A DNA stretch of 64,000 bases, taken from the NCBI GenBank assembly GCA_030696305.1, contig JAUYSP010000041.1, positions 26,427 to 90,426 of the forward strand, given 5' to 3'. Numbering within the stretch: position 1 is the first letter of the stretch; each line of letters starts with the position of its first letter. The notes under the pieces are model-generated. The model ran no database searches. It was not told where the DNA came from and saw only the letters and a program-made list of their open reading frames with translations. Origin of the DNA: Legionellaceae bacterium. GTDB lineage: Bacteria; Pseudomonadota; Gammaproteobacteria; Legionellales; Legionellaceae. The translations under genes were made by a program, and so were the position numbers. Shown one piece after another: positions 52,861 through 62,820 of the stretch.

Positions 52861-53976
52861 TCAGGATAAAATCAATGGGGGAGAATCTAAAGAATGAGTT
52901 GATGATTGCCTTTCATCAGACGATTGATTGAAAATTGAACTAGCTAAGAGGGCGGATTTTGATTTAGACATAGCTTGTTTTACATAAGCATTTAATAATG
53001 TCATGCACGTTAATCCAATAGCAATAGTCCACATGCAGCCCTGTACTTCAAATGAAAACCACAGAATGATAGGAAAGGTGATCTGTAGTAAATTACATAA
53101 CGCAATAAGTAATTTATTTTTGCAATCAGACTCTTGAATACGAAATATTTTTCGTATTTTATCGTTTTTATTTAGTAAGTTGATCCATTCAATGCTATTG
53201 GTAACAATTGTTGAACCAACACAGAGTCCTGCTCCAATGAGCGGATTAATAAAATTTTTTTGACAAAAAAATCCACGAAATATACAAAAACCAAAGATAA
53301 TTACCCCTGCGTAGCTTAATTGAATTAGCAATGACTTTTTATAATAGTGTTGATCCAAGCGGGCAGACATTATATTTGGTGTTGGATTATCGGGAGCTAT
53401 GATTTGCGTTTGTTTTTTACACTCAACCACATACTGGACTCCTAAAATAGCTAAATCATATACGAGCAAAATTTGCATATTTAGATTCCCATGCCAACCT
53501 CTAGTATAGGGCGCTGGTCTAGGAGAGGCGCTTTGCAAATAGACGGCCGATAGGAAATTAGATATCCCCCATAATGCATCACTTACCAGTTGAAACTGAT
53601 AAGTTGACATGTCATTTTTATCTGTTTTTATTATGTATAATAATACCAGCCCTATTCTTGCTAAATATAAGCCATAACTTAAAGCATCAGTTATGGGACC
53701 TAATGTTTTTAGAATATATGTTGTTTGTTCTATATCTCTTTCAGATACCATTAGGCTGTATTTTATCCATAACCAATACAGCCGAGTGTTATTTAATTCT
53801 GTTGTACAGTGAATTAAAAATAATATTATTTTTAATTCATCGTTATTTTTTTCTGTTATAGGTGAGTCTAAACAGATACTTTGAGATGGCGATGTAACTT
53901 CAGACGATATATTTTCTATATCGCAGGATGTTAGCCCATTTAGCTCTGTTTCAAAGCTGAAATTGTGTTGTCTCAT
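52861..53976 (-). CDS. Hypothetical polytopic membrane protein
   Basis: 371-aa protein with several hydrophobic segments (for example ILLVYDLAILGVQYV, LSYAGVIIFGFCIFRGFF, LLIALCNLLQITFPIILWF and MWTIAIGLTCMTLLNAYV). The N- and C-terminal tails are polar and Ser-rich (QSSDERQSSTHSLDSPP). No family is recognised. The layout, multi-span with long polar ends, resembles orphan membrane proteins of intracellular Legionellales. It is transcribed divergently from the lrp gene. Confidence 0.6.
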   Translation of the reverse strand: MRQHNFSFETELNGLTSCDIENISSEVTSPSQSICLDSPITEKNNDELKIILFLIHCTTELNNTRLYWLWIKYSLMVSERDIEQTTYILKTLGPITDALSYGLYLARIGLVLLYIIKTDKNDMSTYQFQLVSDALWGISNFLSAVYLQSASPRPAPYTRGWHGNLNMQILLVYDLAILGVQYVVECKKQTQIIAPDNPTPNIMSARLDQHYYKKSLLIQLSYAGVIIFGFCIFRGFFCQKNFINPLIGAGLCVGSTIVTNSIEWINLLNKNDKIRKIFRIQESDCKNKLLIALCNLLQITFPIILWFSFEVQGCMWTIAIGLTCMTLLNAYVKQAMSKSKSALLASSIFNQSSDERQSSTHSLDSPPLILS

Positions 53977-54131
53977 AGCAAATGCCTTTGTTCATTCAAA
54001 AGACTATTTTAATTTAAGAACGAATGATTGTGGTTCTTGTTTTTAGCTAAATTAAGAAAAATAACCCATATTTTTTTTATATATATGATGTATGATCTTA
54101 TTTTTTATTAATTTTAGGAATTAAATTCATA

Positions 54132-54593
54132 ATGAATCTTGATAAGATTGATGTTAAAATTTTAAAAATTCTTCAAAAAACAGGAGACATGCCTAATTCG
54201 ACATTGGCAGACAAAGTGAATATTAGTAAAACTGCTTGCTGGAATCGAACAAAGCGTTTATTTGATGAGGGGTATATTCAAGGCATCCGGGCCGAGCTAG
54301 ATCCTGATTTGATCGGGCTACCTGTTTTGGTTTGTGTCGGTGTAATATTAGAACGGTCAACAGCCAATAGTTTTACTTTATTTGAAGAAGAGGTACAAAA
54401 AATTCCGCTCATTATTGAGTGTGTATTACTAGCCGGTGAGTATGATTATTGGATGAAAATTCGAGTTAAAGACGTTCAGGCATACAAACGGCTATATGCG
54501 AATGTATTATTATCTTTGCCTGGCGTATCCCAGCTTCGATCTTTTTTTACTTTGGGTGAAATTAAAAAAAGACAAGAATATGTTTTTGAATAG
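54132..54593 (+). CDS. lrp: Lrp/AsnC family transcriptional regulator
   Basis: 153-aa regulator. The N-terminal helix-turn-helix (LDKIDVKILKILQKTGDM, then STLADKVNISKTACWNRTKRL) is followed by the RAM ligand-binding domain (about 68-145). Length and pattern match Lrp-type feast/famine regulators that sense amino acids. Which target genes it controls cannot be read here. A TAGGAATT ribosome site precedes the ATG. Confidence 0.93.
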   Translation: MNLDKIDVKILKILQKTGDMPNSTLADKVNISKTACWNRTKRLFDEGYIQGIRAELDPDLIGLPVLVCVGVILERSTANSFTLFEEEVQKIPLIIECVLLAGEYDYWMKIRVKDVQAYKRLYANVLLSLPGVSQLRSFFTLGEIKKRQEYVFE

Positions 54594-55191
54594 TAGTTTT
54601 GAGTCCCAACAGTAGTAATTTTGAACCCTGGGTTCAGGTGGGATGCAATTGTGTTAGATCAGGCATTCCAAATAAATTTGGCCTTGCACAACACCAACAA
54701 GCAACGTGCGCCCCGATATATGCTTATTGGTTCAAAAAAATACACTGCTGGGATTTAGAGATTGTAACATTTGTTTATTTTGAGGAATACTCCTCTCGAC
54801 GATTTTATTTCATTTGCTCTGGATCCATCAGGTTTTGGCTTTACAATTTAATATTGGAGTTACTAAATTCGGTACCTAGTTTTTTTAATCAGACTTTATG
54901 GATTTTGGGTAGTTTATCTTTGAACCTTTTATGTAATAATTACGTTAAGAATGATGATGATTTAAAAGGGAAATTATAAACACGTCCAACTTAGAAAATA
55001 TGATATTGCATATGCTGACGTTTACTTGACAGCTATACACACAAACATGTACTGAAACGCTGGAAAAATAGATGGGCAAATAACTCAGATATTTTTTGGT
55101 CATCGATTTTTCCTGGCACAATAGTCTATTGATTTTTTATCGGTCAATTAACTACCATTAATTGACATTGAGTTATAGGATAGTAAAAAGC
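54594..55191. other. 598-bp region without a supported gene
   Basis: It holds a 126-codon open frame (54599-54979) beginning with TTG and lacking known motifs or a good ribosome site. Its Cys/Trp-rich translation looks like noncoding or relic sequence. A dyad TGAACC-CTG-GGTTCA lies at 54622-54636, 29 nt after the lrp stop. No promoter is firmly placed. Confidence 0.45.
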
Positions 55192-56466
55192 ATGATGCAT
55201 ATTCTTCGTTATTTCCGTATTTTTTTTGTTGTTGTGTTAATTGGGTGTACAAGTATTGGCGTTCCACTGCTCCCTAAAGATCGCGCTGGGTTCAATGGTT
55301 CTATGATCACCAGCGAAGAAGAACAACTGTTACTAAATATAGTCCGTATGCGATTTGAGGACAGGCCGTACTTTGTCAGTGTTGATAGTATTACAACGTC
55401 GAAGACACTTGCTTTCGGAGGCGGTTCAAACATTTCTGCTTCGCCAAATAGTGGTAATGCAACAAGCAATACATCAATTGACGCCATTCCTTTTTCCCAA
55501 GAACTATCTAATGCTTTCAGTTTAGCTACTTCCTATTCCCTTAGTGCAAATGCTTCATTTGCTGAATCGCCAACCATCTCTTTTTCACCATTGCAAGGCG
55601 AACGATTCACTACCCAAATGCTTTCACCAATTAATATCCGTTATATTTTTCTGCTATTAGATTCGGGGTGGAGTGTTGAATACTTGTTTCGTATTGTTAT
55701 GCATCATATTTATGCCAAGGTTCCTCTTGAAAATGTATCAAGTGTCACCATGCCTAAACCCCCTGAATTTAAAAAATTCCTTGAACTATTACACCTTCTT
55801 CGGAAGCTAAGGAAAGAAAATGTAATTTATTATTATTTGGGTGAAATTACTGAGGTTACAGTTCCTCTTAAACATAAACACAAAATGAAAAATAGCATCC
55901 TCTCAAAAGGGGAGAAAACCGATTCAGGTGAAGAGGCAGGGTTTGAACAACGTAAAATCCCACCTCTAGATTGTATTAATTTGGTAGTTAATGAGGGTTA
56001 TCTAAATTCCCCGGACGTTAAAAAATTATATAAATTACTTGGGTTGTCGGGTTCTCCTCGACTTATTCATCTGATAGATAATCATAGTCTTCAACCAGTA
56101 AGTAAAGAAAATAATATGATTATATTCCAACAGCGAACATTTCTTAGTACCTTGTATTATCTACGTAATGCAGTGGAGTTTACGCCTGATGCAGTCAAGC
56201 AAGGCTTAATCGAGTTAAGCAAATATCCAGATGGGAAAGAGTATAATTTAACGGATATCACAAAAGGGCTAATGCTGATTCACGTATCGAGTAGCAGGCC
56301 AGTTTGCAATGTTAATGTAAAAGTATTTTATCGCAATCATTGGTTTTATATTGCCGATAACGATATCAGCACAAAAAAAACTTTTGCCTTAATTCAGCAA
56401 TTGTATAATTTACAAGCTGGTAATAGAGAAACTCAATCACCGATATTAACTATTCCTGTAAAGTAA
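55192..56466 (+). CDS. Putative outer or periplasmic lipoprotein of unknown family
   Basis: About 424 aa from the ATG at 55192 (AGGA upstream); a TTG start 30 nt earlier is less likely. The N-terminus has a hydrophobic segment ending in a lipobox, VVLIGC, with the cysteine as lipidation site. The mature protein opens with EEEQLLLNIVRMRFEDRPYFV and later has PTISFSPLQGERF, segments I recall from a widespread uncharacterised lipoprotein family. No catalytic residues are obvious. Probably envelope-localised. Confidence 0.68.
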   Translation: MMHILRYFRIFFVVVLIGCTSIGVPLLPKDRAGFNGSMITSEEEQLLLNIVRMRFEDRPYFVSVDSITTSKTLAFGGGSNISASPNSGNATSNTSIDAIPFSQELSNAFSLATSYSLSANASFAESPTISFSPLQGERFTTQMLSPINIRYIFLLLDSGWSVEYLFRIVMHHIYAKVPLENVSSVTMPKPPEFKKFLELLHLLRKLRKENVIYYYLGEITEVTVPLKHKHKMKNSILSKGEKTDSGEEAGFEQRKIPPLDCINLVVNEGYLNSPDVKKLYKLLGLSGSPRLIHLIDNHSLQPVSKENNMIIFQQRTFLSTLYYLRNAVEFTPDAVKQGLIELSKYPDGKEYNLTDITKGLMLIHVSSSRPVCNVNVKVFYRNHWFYIADNDISTKKTFALIQQLYNLQAGNRETQSPILTIPVK

Positions 56467-56662
56467 ATGGGATGTTTACTTAAAGTTTGAATGATGATTG
56501 AGTGCTTATGATATGGTTGACTATTCATTTTTCTGAAGGGTGACGTCCCTTGGTATGGCTTAACAAGCGTTTTGATTTTCCTTGGGCAAGTCAAACTTAG
56601 ACTTACAATTTTAATTTAAATTATGCAAAATATCTTGGGTTATCATTCATATGGTTTGAAAT

Positions 56663-57472
56663 ATGCTGAAGCACATCCTCATTGTTGTTGGTCTGACGTT
56701 ACTGGTCAGTACGCTATTGATTTATATTTTTCAACGCCATTTAATTTATTCCCCTTCAAAAGAAGTCCCTGATTTGGGACGTTTTCACGCAACTGATATG
56801 TCTATCATACACTTACATACTGCAGATAATCTTAAATTATATTCATGGTACAAACCTGCGCAAGCCAATCAACCGACCATACTTTTTTTACATGGTAATG
56901 CGGGACATATTGGCTTTCGTATGCCGTTGATGCGAGCGCTTCTTGATGCAGGATTTGGCGTACTATTATTGGAATATCGTGGTTATGGGGGTAATAAAGG
57001 TTCTCCCACTGAAGGGGGATTATATATTGATGCAGAAACTGCGTTGCAATTTTTGGTACACGCCGGCCTTAAGCCGCAACAAATTGTCGTATTTGGTGAA
57101 TCGCTCGGAACAGCAGTTGCAACTAAGATTGCCGTTCAAAAACCGTTTTGTGCTGTTATTTTACAATCTCCTTTGACTGCATTAGCTCCAGTAGCACGTT
57201 ACCATTATCCCTGGATTTTTATAAAACCACGCGATCGATTTAATTCACTTGAACGCATTAAGCAAATTAAAGCCCCAATATTAATAATTCATGGCAAGCT
57301 CGATCCAGTTATCCCTTTTTCTGAAGGATTAACACTATTTAATCAGGCGAACAATCCGAAAGAAATGCTACAGTTTGATGACAAACACCACAATGATTTA
57401 TGGAATAAGCATTTTTATGAGGAGATCATTCATTTCATTCAAAAAAGTTGTACTAATAAAGGGGTCTGTTGA
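56663..57472 (+). CDS. Alpha/beta hydrolase (ABHD13/BEM46-like)
   Basis: 269-aa hydrolase with an N-terminal membrane anchor (about residues 3-22). The fold landmarks are LFLHGNAGHIG (oxyanion region), the nucleophile elbow GESLG, HGKLDPVIP with the acid, and DDKHHNDLW with the catalytic His. It probably acts on lipid or ester substrates at the inner membrane. The last residues and stop lie in GGGTCTGTTGA, which matches the left end of the palindromic element at 18095; no right end is found. Confidence 0.85.
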   Translation: MLKHILIVVGLTLLVSTLLIYIFQRHLIYSPSKEVPDLGRFHATDMSIIHLHTADNLKLYSWYKPAQANQPTILFLHGNAGHIGFRMPLMRALLDAGFGVLLLEYRGYGGNKGSPTEGGLYIDAETALQFLVHAGLKPQQIVVFGESLGTAVATKIAVQKPFCAVILQSPLTALAPVARYHYPWIFIKPRDRFNSLERIKQIKAPILIIHGKLDPVIPFSEGLTLFNQANNPKEMLQFDDKHHNDLWNKHFYEEIIHFIQKSCTNKGVC

Positions 57473-57675
57473 CATCTGAATACAACCTGATAATCAGGGT
57501 TTACATACAATTTTAAAGGAAGGGTTTTAGCACAATCTGAAAAACGCTCGTCGGCGTCTCTTAATGTTCACGGAAAGACACGATGGCGTATTTTAAACAG
57601 TTTCCAGCCGAAATTGCTCCGTAAACCACGAATGATTCTGCACCGGGCCTCAGATATAGCAATGTAATTCATTTG

Positions 57676-58692
57676 CTATTGGAGTGAATTTGCCAGTTGA
57701 ATCTGCGACATGATTAATGCATGGCGTATGGCCTCTTCTTGTTGAGCATGACCAGCTACGCAATCATATCGTGTAATTAAGTTTTTATTTTCGTTTATCG
57801 CCAGTAGTGCATCTTCTAATTGATTAGCCATATAAGGTGGGCATACCAAGTCATACATGCCCTGTACAATCCACACAGGGATGCCTGCAATTTTGCCTAT
57901 ATTATTTAAAATTTGATTGTGCTCTATAAAGGCATGATGTTCAAAATAAGTTGCTTCGGTTAATCCCATATTCTCACCATCAGGACTGCGACTCCACTCT
58001 AATTCTTTCGGGTCAATTTTTAAATAGGAGTTTAATTTTTCCCATGCGGCGATGGTTCCTGCCGCTTCTTGTTTAAGTTCATGATTGTCGGTTTGGAGTA
58101 GTCTGAAATAAATATGATATATTTTGTGACTAGTTACAGATAATGTGTGTTCAAGATTTGCTTTTTTGATAAGTGCGCTGGTGTCTTGTTTGAACTTTTC
58201 CCATTGTCTTCTATGAATCATCGCAGCTTGGCTACCCTCTTCACAAAAAACATTATAATCTTCTTCTCTGACTAAAAATATTCCTCTTACGATAAGCCCT
58301 AGCACGTTACTGGGATGTGCTTCAGCATACAGTAAAGCAAGAGCTGAACCCCATGACCCGCCAAATACAACCCATTTATCGATATTGAACTGTTTGCGAA
58401 TAACGTCGATGTCATCAATAAGATGCTGTGTGGTATTTTCTCGCATCTCGCCTTTAGGAGTGGAGTTTCCCGCGCCACGTTGGTCTGCAAGAATAATATG
58501 ATAAAGTTGAGGATCAAAATATTGGGCAAAATAGGGTGCTGTACCTGACCCCGGTCCACCGTGAAGCATGATTACAGGGATACCACTAGGATTGCCATAA
58601 CTCGCAACATAGATACTGTGGATAGCACTGACTTTAATATGTTGTTCTCTGTTTGGTGTAATTTCGGGGTAAAACGGTAGGTAGTTTGGCAT
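57676..58692 (-). CDS. pip: Prolyl aminopeptidase (proline iminopeptidase)
   Basis: About 338 aa; the start giving MPNYLPFYPEI has GAGG 12 nt upstream, and an ATG 12 nt earlier is also possible. The serine-peptidase alpha/beta-hydrolase motifs are HGGPGSGT (oxyanion), the nucleophile GGSWGS, and VQGMYDLVCP with the acid. The C-terminal AGHAQQEEAI has the His. It removes N-terminal proline from peptides in the cytoplasm and supports peptide scavenging. Confidence 0.9.
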   Translation of the reverse strand: MPNYLPFYPEITPNREQHIKVSAIHSIYVASYGNPSGIPVIMLHGGPGSGTAPYFAQYFDPQLYHIILADQRGAGNSTPKGEMRENTTQHLIDDIDVIRKQFNIDKWVVFGGSWGSALALLYAEAHPSNVLGLIVRGIFLVREEDYNVFCEEGSQAAMIHRRQWEKFKQDTSALIKKANLEHTLSVTSHKIYHIYFRLLQTDNHELKQEAAGTIAAWEKLNSYLKIDPKELEWSRSPDGENMGLTEATYFEHHAFIEHNQILNNIGKIAGIPVWIVQGMYDLVCPPYMANQLEDALLAINENKNLITRYDCVAGHAQQEEAIRHALIMSQIQLANSLQ

Positions 58693-58737
58693 GATGGTGA
58701 ACATCCTCTATTGTTGTAAGCACGCTTAACTTGGCTA

Positions 58738-60786
58738 TCATTCATTTTGAAGCCACATATTAATACGATCTTGCGTTTCGTTTAATACCTTGATCATTTG
58801 ATTATAAAGCTTTTTTAAACAAGTGGAATGTCCAGCTTTGTGATAGCGTTCGAGATATTGACATGCATATTTCAATTTTTCGGTCCCTACGTAAACCGCG
58901 CCACCTTTTATTTTATGGGCCAATTTTTCGATGGTATGCCAATCTTTTTCAGCATATGCAGCTGCAAAAGTTCTTTTTTCTTTGGGAATTTCTTGATTAG
59001 CCATTTCATTTAATATTTGCTTTAACATCGCTTCATTATTTTCTACAAACGATAACGCTTGTTCAATATTCAATACAGAAAAATGGTTTAATTGAAATAA
59101 TTCTTTTTCGGTATTAGGTAAATCTGAGCCCAGTTGTCCCGTTGTATTCGCTTTTTTAATATTGTTTTGTAGGTATTTATTAATAATATGGCTGAAAACT
59201 TTTGGAGAAATCGGTTTGGAAAAAAGATCATCGATTCCGGAAGCTAAACACATTTCTGCGACTTCGTTTTTTGCATGAGCAGTTAGAGCAATAATGGGCA
59301 CAGGTTTTTTGTCGTTCGCTTTTTCCCACTTGCGAAGCTGTTTTGCAAATTCATCACCGGAAATACCAGGTAAGCCGATATCAGTAATAACCAAATGAAA
59401 CGAGTTCTTTTTTGCAGTTTCTAGTGCTGCTTCTCCATTCATTTTGGAAATAAAATTAAGTCCTTGGGATAAGACAATAGCCTCTAAAACTTTTAAAGCG
59501 ACTGGATTGTCTTCTATCAATAATAAGTTGGGTGGTGAATCATTCCATTTAACTTTAGGAAGCGGTTCATTCGTTGAATATGGTAATGGCTCATGATCAG
59601 TAGCTAAATTCCTAGCTTGTCCAACGTTACAGTGTAATTCGAAATAAAAAGTAGTTCCCTTACCTTGTTGACTACTCAGTTTGATTTCACTACCAAGAGA
59701 TTGTACATAAGATTGAGCAATATGTAATCCAATACCATGACCGGCATATTGGCCTTTACAAGAGGGGGTTGCACGAAAAAATCGCTCAAAAACATGCGAT
59801 TGTTGTTCTTCAGAAATACCAATACCTGTATCTGTTATTGAAAATTGAATAATAACAGCCGTCTCTTTTAACGTTATTACCTGAGTGCAAATAGTGATTA
59901 AGCCTGTATTGGTAAATTTAACGGCATTACTTATAAGATTGAGTAAAATACGATGTAATTTAGTTCGATCGGTTACAATGAGTTGAGGGGTATTGGCTGA
60001 AATATCAACATTTAAATCAAGATTTTTTAAGACGATGGTGGGTTTTTCGATATCAACAATTTGTTGAATGAATTGACGTAAATCAAACGTTTCCTCGACA
60101 ATATCTTGCTCTTTGGAGTGATCAGCAGAAATGACATCTAATATGCTATCGAGCATGTTAAGTAGTTGTTCACCGCATCCTTGAACATCGCGCGCATATT
60201 GCTTTAATTTAGGGTTTTGTTCTAGTTTTTCTAGGATTTCGGCAATACCAATTACACCCGAGAGCGGTGTACGAATATCATGACTCATGTTCGCAATAAA
60301 TTCACTTTTAGCGCGATTAGCCGCCTCAGCTTTTTCTTTCGCTATTTGTAACAATATTTCTGTTTGTTTTTGTTCCGTAACGTCAATGGCTATTCCACTG
60401 ACCCCTACGCAATTGCCCTTCGCATCATAGACTGGAAAGCCATTATCTATGATCCAACGTATTTCCCCATTTGGTCTGATTATTCGGTAATTTTCTGCAT
60501 AGCGTGCTTGAGCACCTAAATGCTCAATTTTTTTAGCCATATCGTGAATGGGATGATGATTTTGGGCATCGTCTGGGTGCAGAAAATTAATCCAAATCTC
60601 AGGGTTTGAGTAAAGTTCTTCACGCGCTCTGCCCCATATGCGTTCATACGAGGGACTTATATACTGTATCCGTTTAAAATCTTTACTACTGATCCAATAG
60701 ACATGATCGCTATGTTCGGTAAGTTTTGCTAAAAAATCACCGACGTCGCTGAGCGTGATTTTGACATCCTTTCCATTTTTGCTCAT
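58738..60786 (-). CDS. ArcB-like hybrid sensor kinase (PAS-HisKA-HATPase-REC-HPt)
   Basis: 682-aa soluble hybrid kinase. A PAS domain with PAC covers about residues 15-138, HisKA has H169 in FIANMSHDIRTPL, and HATPase has NAVKF, DTGIGI and GHGIGL. The receiver has its phosphoacceptor Asp near 467 (ITDIGLPG), and the C-terminal HPt has LAHKIKGG with its His near 622. The full phosphorelay order matches ArcB, but there is no membrane anchor. It is a paralog of the kinase at 22886-24001. No cognate response regulator is nearby. Confidence 0.93.
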   Translation of the reverse strand: MSKNGKDVKITLSDVGDFLAKLTEHSDHVYWISSKDFKRIQYISPSYERIWGRAREELYSNPEIWINFLHPDDAQNHHPIHDMAKKIEHLGAQARYAENYRIIRPNGEIRWIIDNGFPVYDAKGNCVGVSGIAIDVTEQKQTEILLQIAKEKAEAANRAKSEFIANMSHDIRTPLSGVIGIAEILEKLEQNPKLKQYARDVQGCGEQLLNMLDSILDVISADHSKEQDIVEETFDLRQFIQQIVDIEKPTIVLKNLDLNVDISANTPQLIVTDRTKLHRILLNLISNAVKFTNTGLITICTQVITLKETAVIIQFSITDTGIGISEEQQSHVFERFFRATPSCKGQYAGHGIGLHIAQSYVQSLGSEIKLSSQQGKGTTFYFELHCNVGQARNLATDHEPLPYSTNEPLPKVKWNDSPPNLLLIEDNPVALKVLEAIVLSQGLNFISKMNGEAALETAKKNSFHLVITDIGLPGISGDEFAKQLRKWEKANDKKPVPIIALTAHAKNEVAEMCLASGIDDLFSKPISPKVFSHIINKYLQNNIKKANTTGQLGSDLPNTEKELFQLNHFSVLNIEQALSFVENNEAMLKQILNEMANQEIPKEKRTFAAAYAEKDWHTIEKLAHKIKGGAVYVGTEKLKYACQYLERYHKAGHSTCLKKLYNQMIKVLNETQDRINMWLQNE

Positions 60787-60870
60787 TATGGCCTATAAAT
60801 TACAGATAACTAGATAAATAATAGCAACATATAATATAATTTGCTCATATTAAAATGGAGATTTTTAGCG

Positions 60871-62706
60871 ATGCTAAAACCAAATGGCCTGCCTGCGGAT
60901 GATATGGATAAAATTATGCTGCTTGCCGAGTGGGCCAAGACGTTGGCTGATGAATTACCCAATCAGCAGCCTTCGGGGGATACAGCGACCCAAAATCTTA
61001 TTGCAGCAGGTATGGGGAAACCTACTTTTCCTATGAATATGCATACCGTAAGAAGCGAGCTTGTTTATTGGCAAGCAATTGAAGCGCGTGTACACGCAGC
61101 ACTCAATTCTATATCGGATAATAAGGAAGATGCAGTTATTGGTTATGGTAACCCTCAGGGGGATGAAAAAGCCCTCCAAATCATGGCTACAGCGATGTCC
61201 GATTGGTATCAGACTGTAGTCGAACCAAAAGATGTTTTGTTTACGGTCGGTGGTGCTGGTGCATTACGAGTGATTTTTGAAACATTCAATTTAATTCATC
61301 GTGACATGCCCAATTATAGAGTGATTACTCCCTTTCCACATTACACGTTGTATGCCGATAATAGCCATCAGTTACACCCTATTGATGTAATGAAGGAACC
61401 AGGTTATGTGTTAACGGCGAAAAGCTTACAATTAAGTATTGATTCCGCGTATTCTCTTGCAAAGAAAGATAATGGCTATCCAAAAGCTTTTTTATTGTGT
61501 AATCCAAATAACCCTCTCGGAACCATTATTTCACCGGAAGAATTAGAGCGTATTGCTGAAGTACTAAGACAATACCCTGATATTCATATTATTGTCGATG
61601 AAGCCTATGCCGAAATGTGTTTTGATTCCAACACCCCGCCATCATTGTTGACCATTGCCCCTGATTTAAAAAACCGTATGGTCATATTGCGCTCAGCAAC
61701 AAAGGCTTTATCAGCGGCAGGTGAACGAATGGCAATATTAATGGCTTTTGATAATGCTTTGATGGGGAAGTTACTTAATAAAAATATCGGTACCCTAGGA
61801 CATGCTCCTCGCTCATCGCAAATTGCATATGCTGAGACAATGGCTCAATTTAATGCGGAAGAGCATCAAAAATTAGTCGATTTTTACCATCCCAAAGTTG
61901 ATTTGGTTTCAACACGACTCAATGCTATGGGGGCTTCTATGCCAGATACCGCTTATAAAGTGAATGGCACATTTTATATTATGGGTGATTTTAGTGATTT
62001 GTTGGGTATGGCGTTACCCTCTGATGCAGAGAGGGCATTGGGAAAATCAGGCGTTGTTACTACGAATGAAGACTTAGCTTATTATTTATTATTTAAAGAT
62101 TTAGTGATGATTGCACCTAGTGCTTATTTTGGCATGCCAGACAATAATGGATTTATGCGAATTACTTGCAGTGGGACATCAGAACAATTAAATATATTGA
62201 TGTCGCGAATTGAAACACGTTTGGTGGAAGCGAGAAAAATCCAGCGAGAATCGCTTTTGAATGAGATAGGCCTAAAACTGTCTGTACTAAAGGAAATCAA
62301 TAAAGATGTTCACGATAATATTGTTATCGAACTTACTAAGTTTTCTGAAGATGTGTCTTCGTGTAAAGCTTTGAAGGAGCAAAATAAATCGCTGAAAAAA
62401 ATGGCTCTTAATATTAATCAACACATTAATTGCAGTACCAAAGAGGGGGCTATAACTGCCGCAATAAAAATTCAAGCGTTTTATCGAGGTCATTTAGCAA
62501 AAGTAAAAACAGCAACGATTTCAGATGAACTTCAAGATGAATGGCGATCTTTTGTAAATACTAAAATGAATTTTGGGGTGCCTGGTCTACAAGCAGGACT
62601 ATTAGCGCTCCCTAATTCTAGGCGATTAGAATCACCTCTTTGGATAGATCATTTAAAGGAAATAACAAACAAATCCTCAGAAATGGGGCCAAAAAAAAAT
62701 GAATAA
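60871..62706 (+). CDS. Class I/II aminotransferase with C-terminal IQ-motif extension
   Basis: 611 aa from the ATG with TGGAG upstream. Residues about 25-465 are a PLP-dependent fold-type I aminotransferase: NPNNPLGTIISPEEL, the PLP-contacting DEAYAEM and the Schiff-base lysine K278 in SATKALSAAGERM. The remaining 145 residues are extra. They hold a helical linker and an IQ motif, IQAFYRGHLAK (I534-K544), preceded by GAITAAIK, fitting IQ-X3-RG-X3-K. IQ motifs bind calmodulin in eukaryotes, so host-dependent activity is a possibility. The amino-acid substrate is unknown. Confidence 0.8.
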   Translation: MLKPNGLPADDMDKIMLLAEWAKTLADELPNQQPSGDTATQNLIAAGMGKPTFPMNMHTVRSELVYWQAIEARVHAALNSISDNKEDAVIGYGNPQGDEKALQIMATAMSDWYQTVVEPKDVLFTVGGAGALRVIFETFNLIHRDMPNYRVITPFPHYTLYADNSHQLHPIDVMKEPGYVLTAKSLQLSIDSAYSLAKKDNGYPKAFLLCNPNNPLGTIISPEELERIAEVLRQYPDIHIIVDEAYAEMCFDSNTPPSLLTIAPDLKNRMVILRSATKALSAAGERMAILMAFDNALMGKLLNKNIGTLGHAPRSSQIAYAETMAQFNAEEHQKLVDFYHPKVDLVSTRLNAMGASMPDTAYKVNGTFYIMGDFSDLLGMALPSDAERALGKSGVVTTNEDLAYYLLFKDLVMIAPSAYFGMPDNNGFMRITCSGTSEQLNILMSRIETRLVEARKIQRESLLNEIGLKLSVLKEINKDVHDNIVIELTKFSEDVSSCKALKEQNKSLKKMALNINQHINCSTKEGAITAAIKIQAFYRGHLAKVKTATISDELQDEWRSFVNTKMNFGVPGLQAGLLALPNSRRLESPLWIDHLKEITNKSSEMGPKKNE

Positions 62707-62820
62707 TTCATCTAATCTCTAACTCTGTGTTCTTTTTTACAACTATTGATGGCTAAAATCAGGTGTTTTCAGGTAGAATGCGAGCAATGAAAAGTCATTC
62801 CATGAGTTCTGAACAATCTT

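Noticed and set aside
54599..54979. 126-codon open frame after lrp
   Set aside because: TTG start with no ribosome site, Cys/Trp/Phe-rich translation without known motifs; best treated as noncoding or relic.
57462..57480. Possible third copy of the TAGGGTCTGTTGA palindromic element at the end of the hydrolase gene
   Set aside because: Only about 11 bases of one end match; no second arm or inner ACGTCCCG stem follows.
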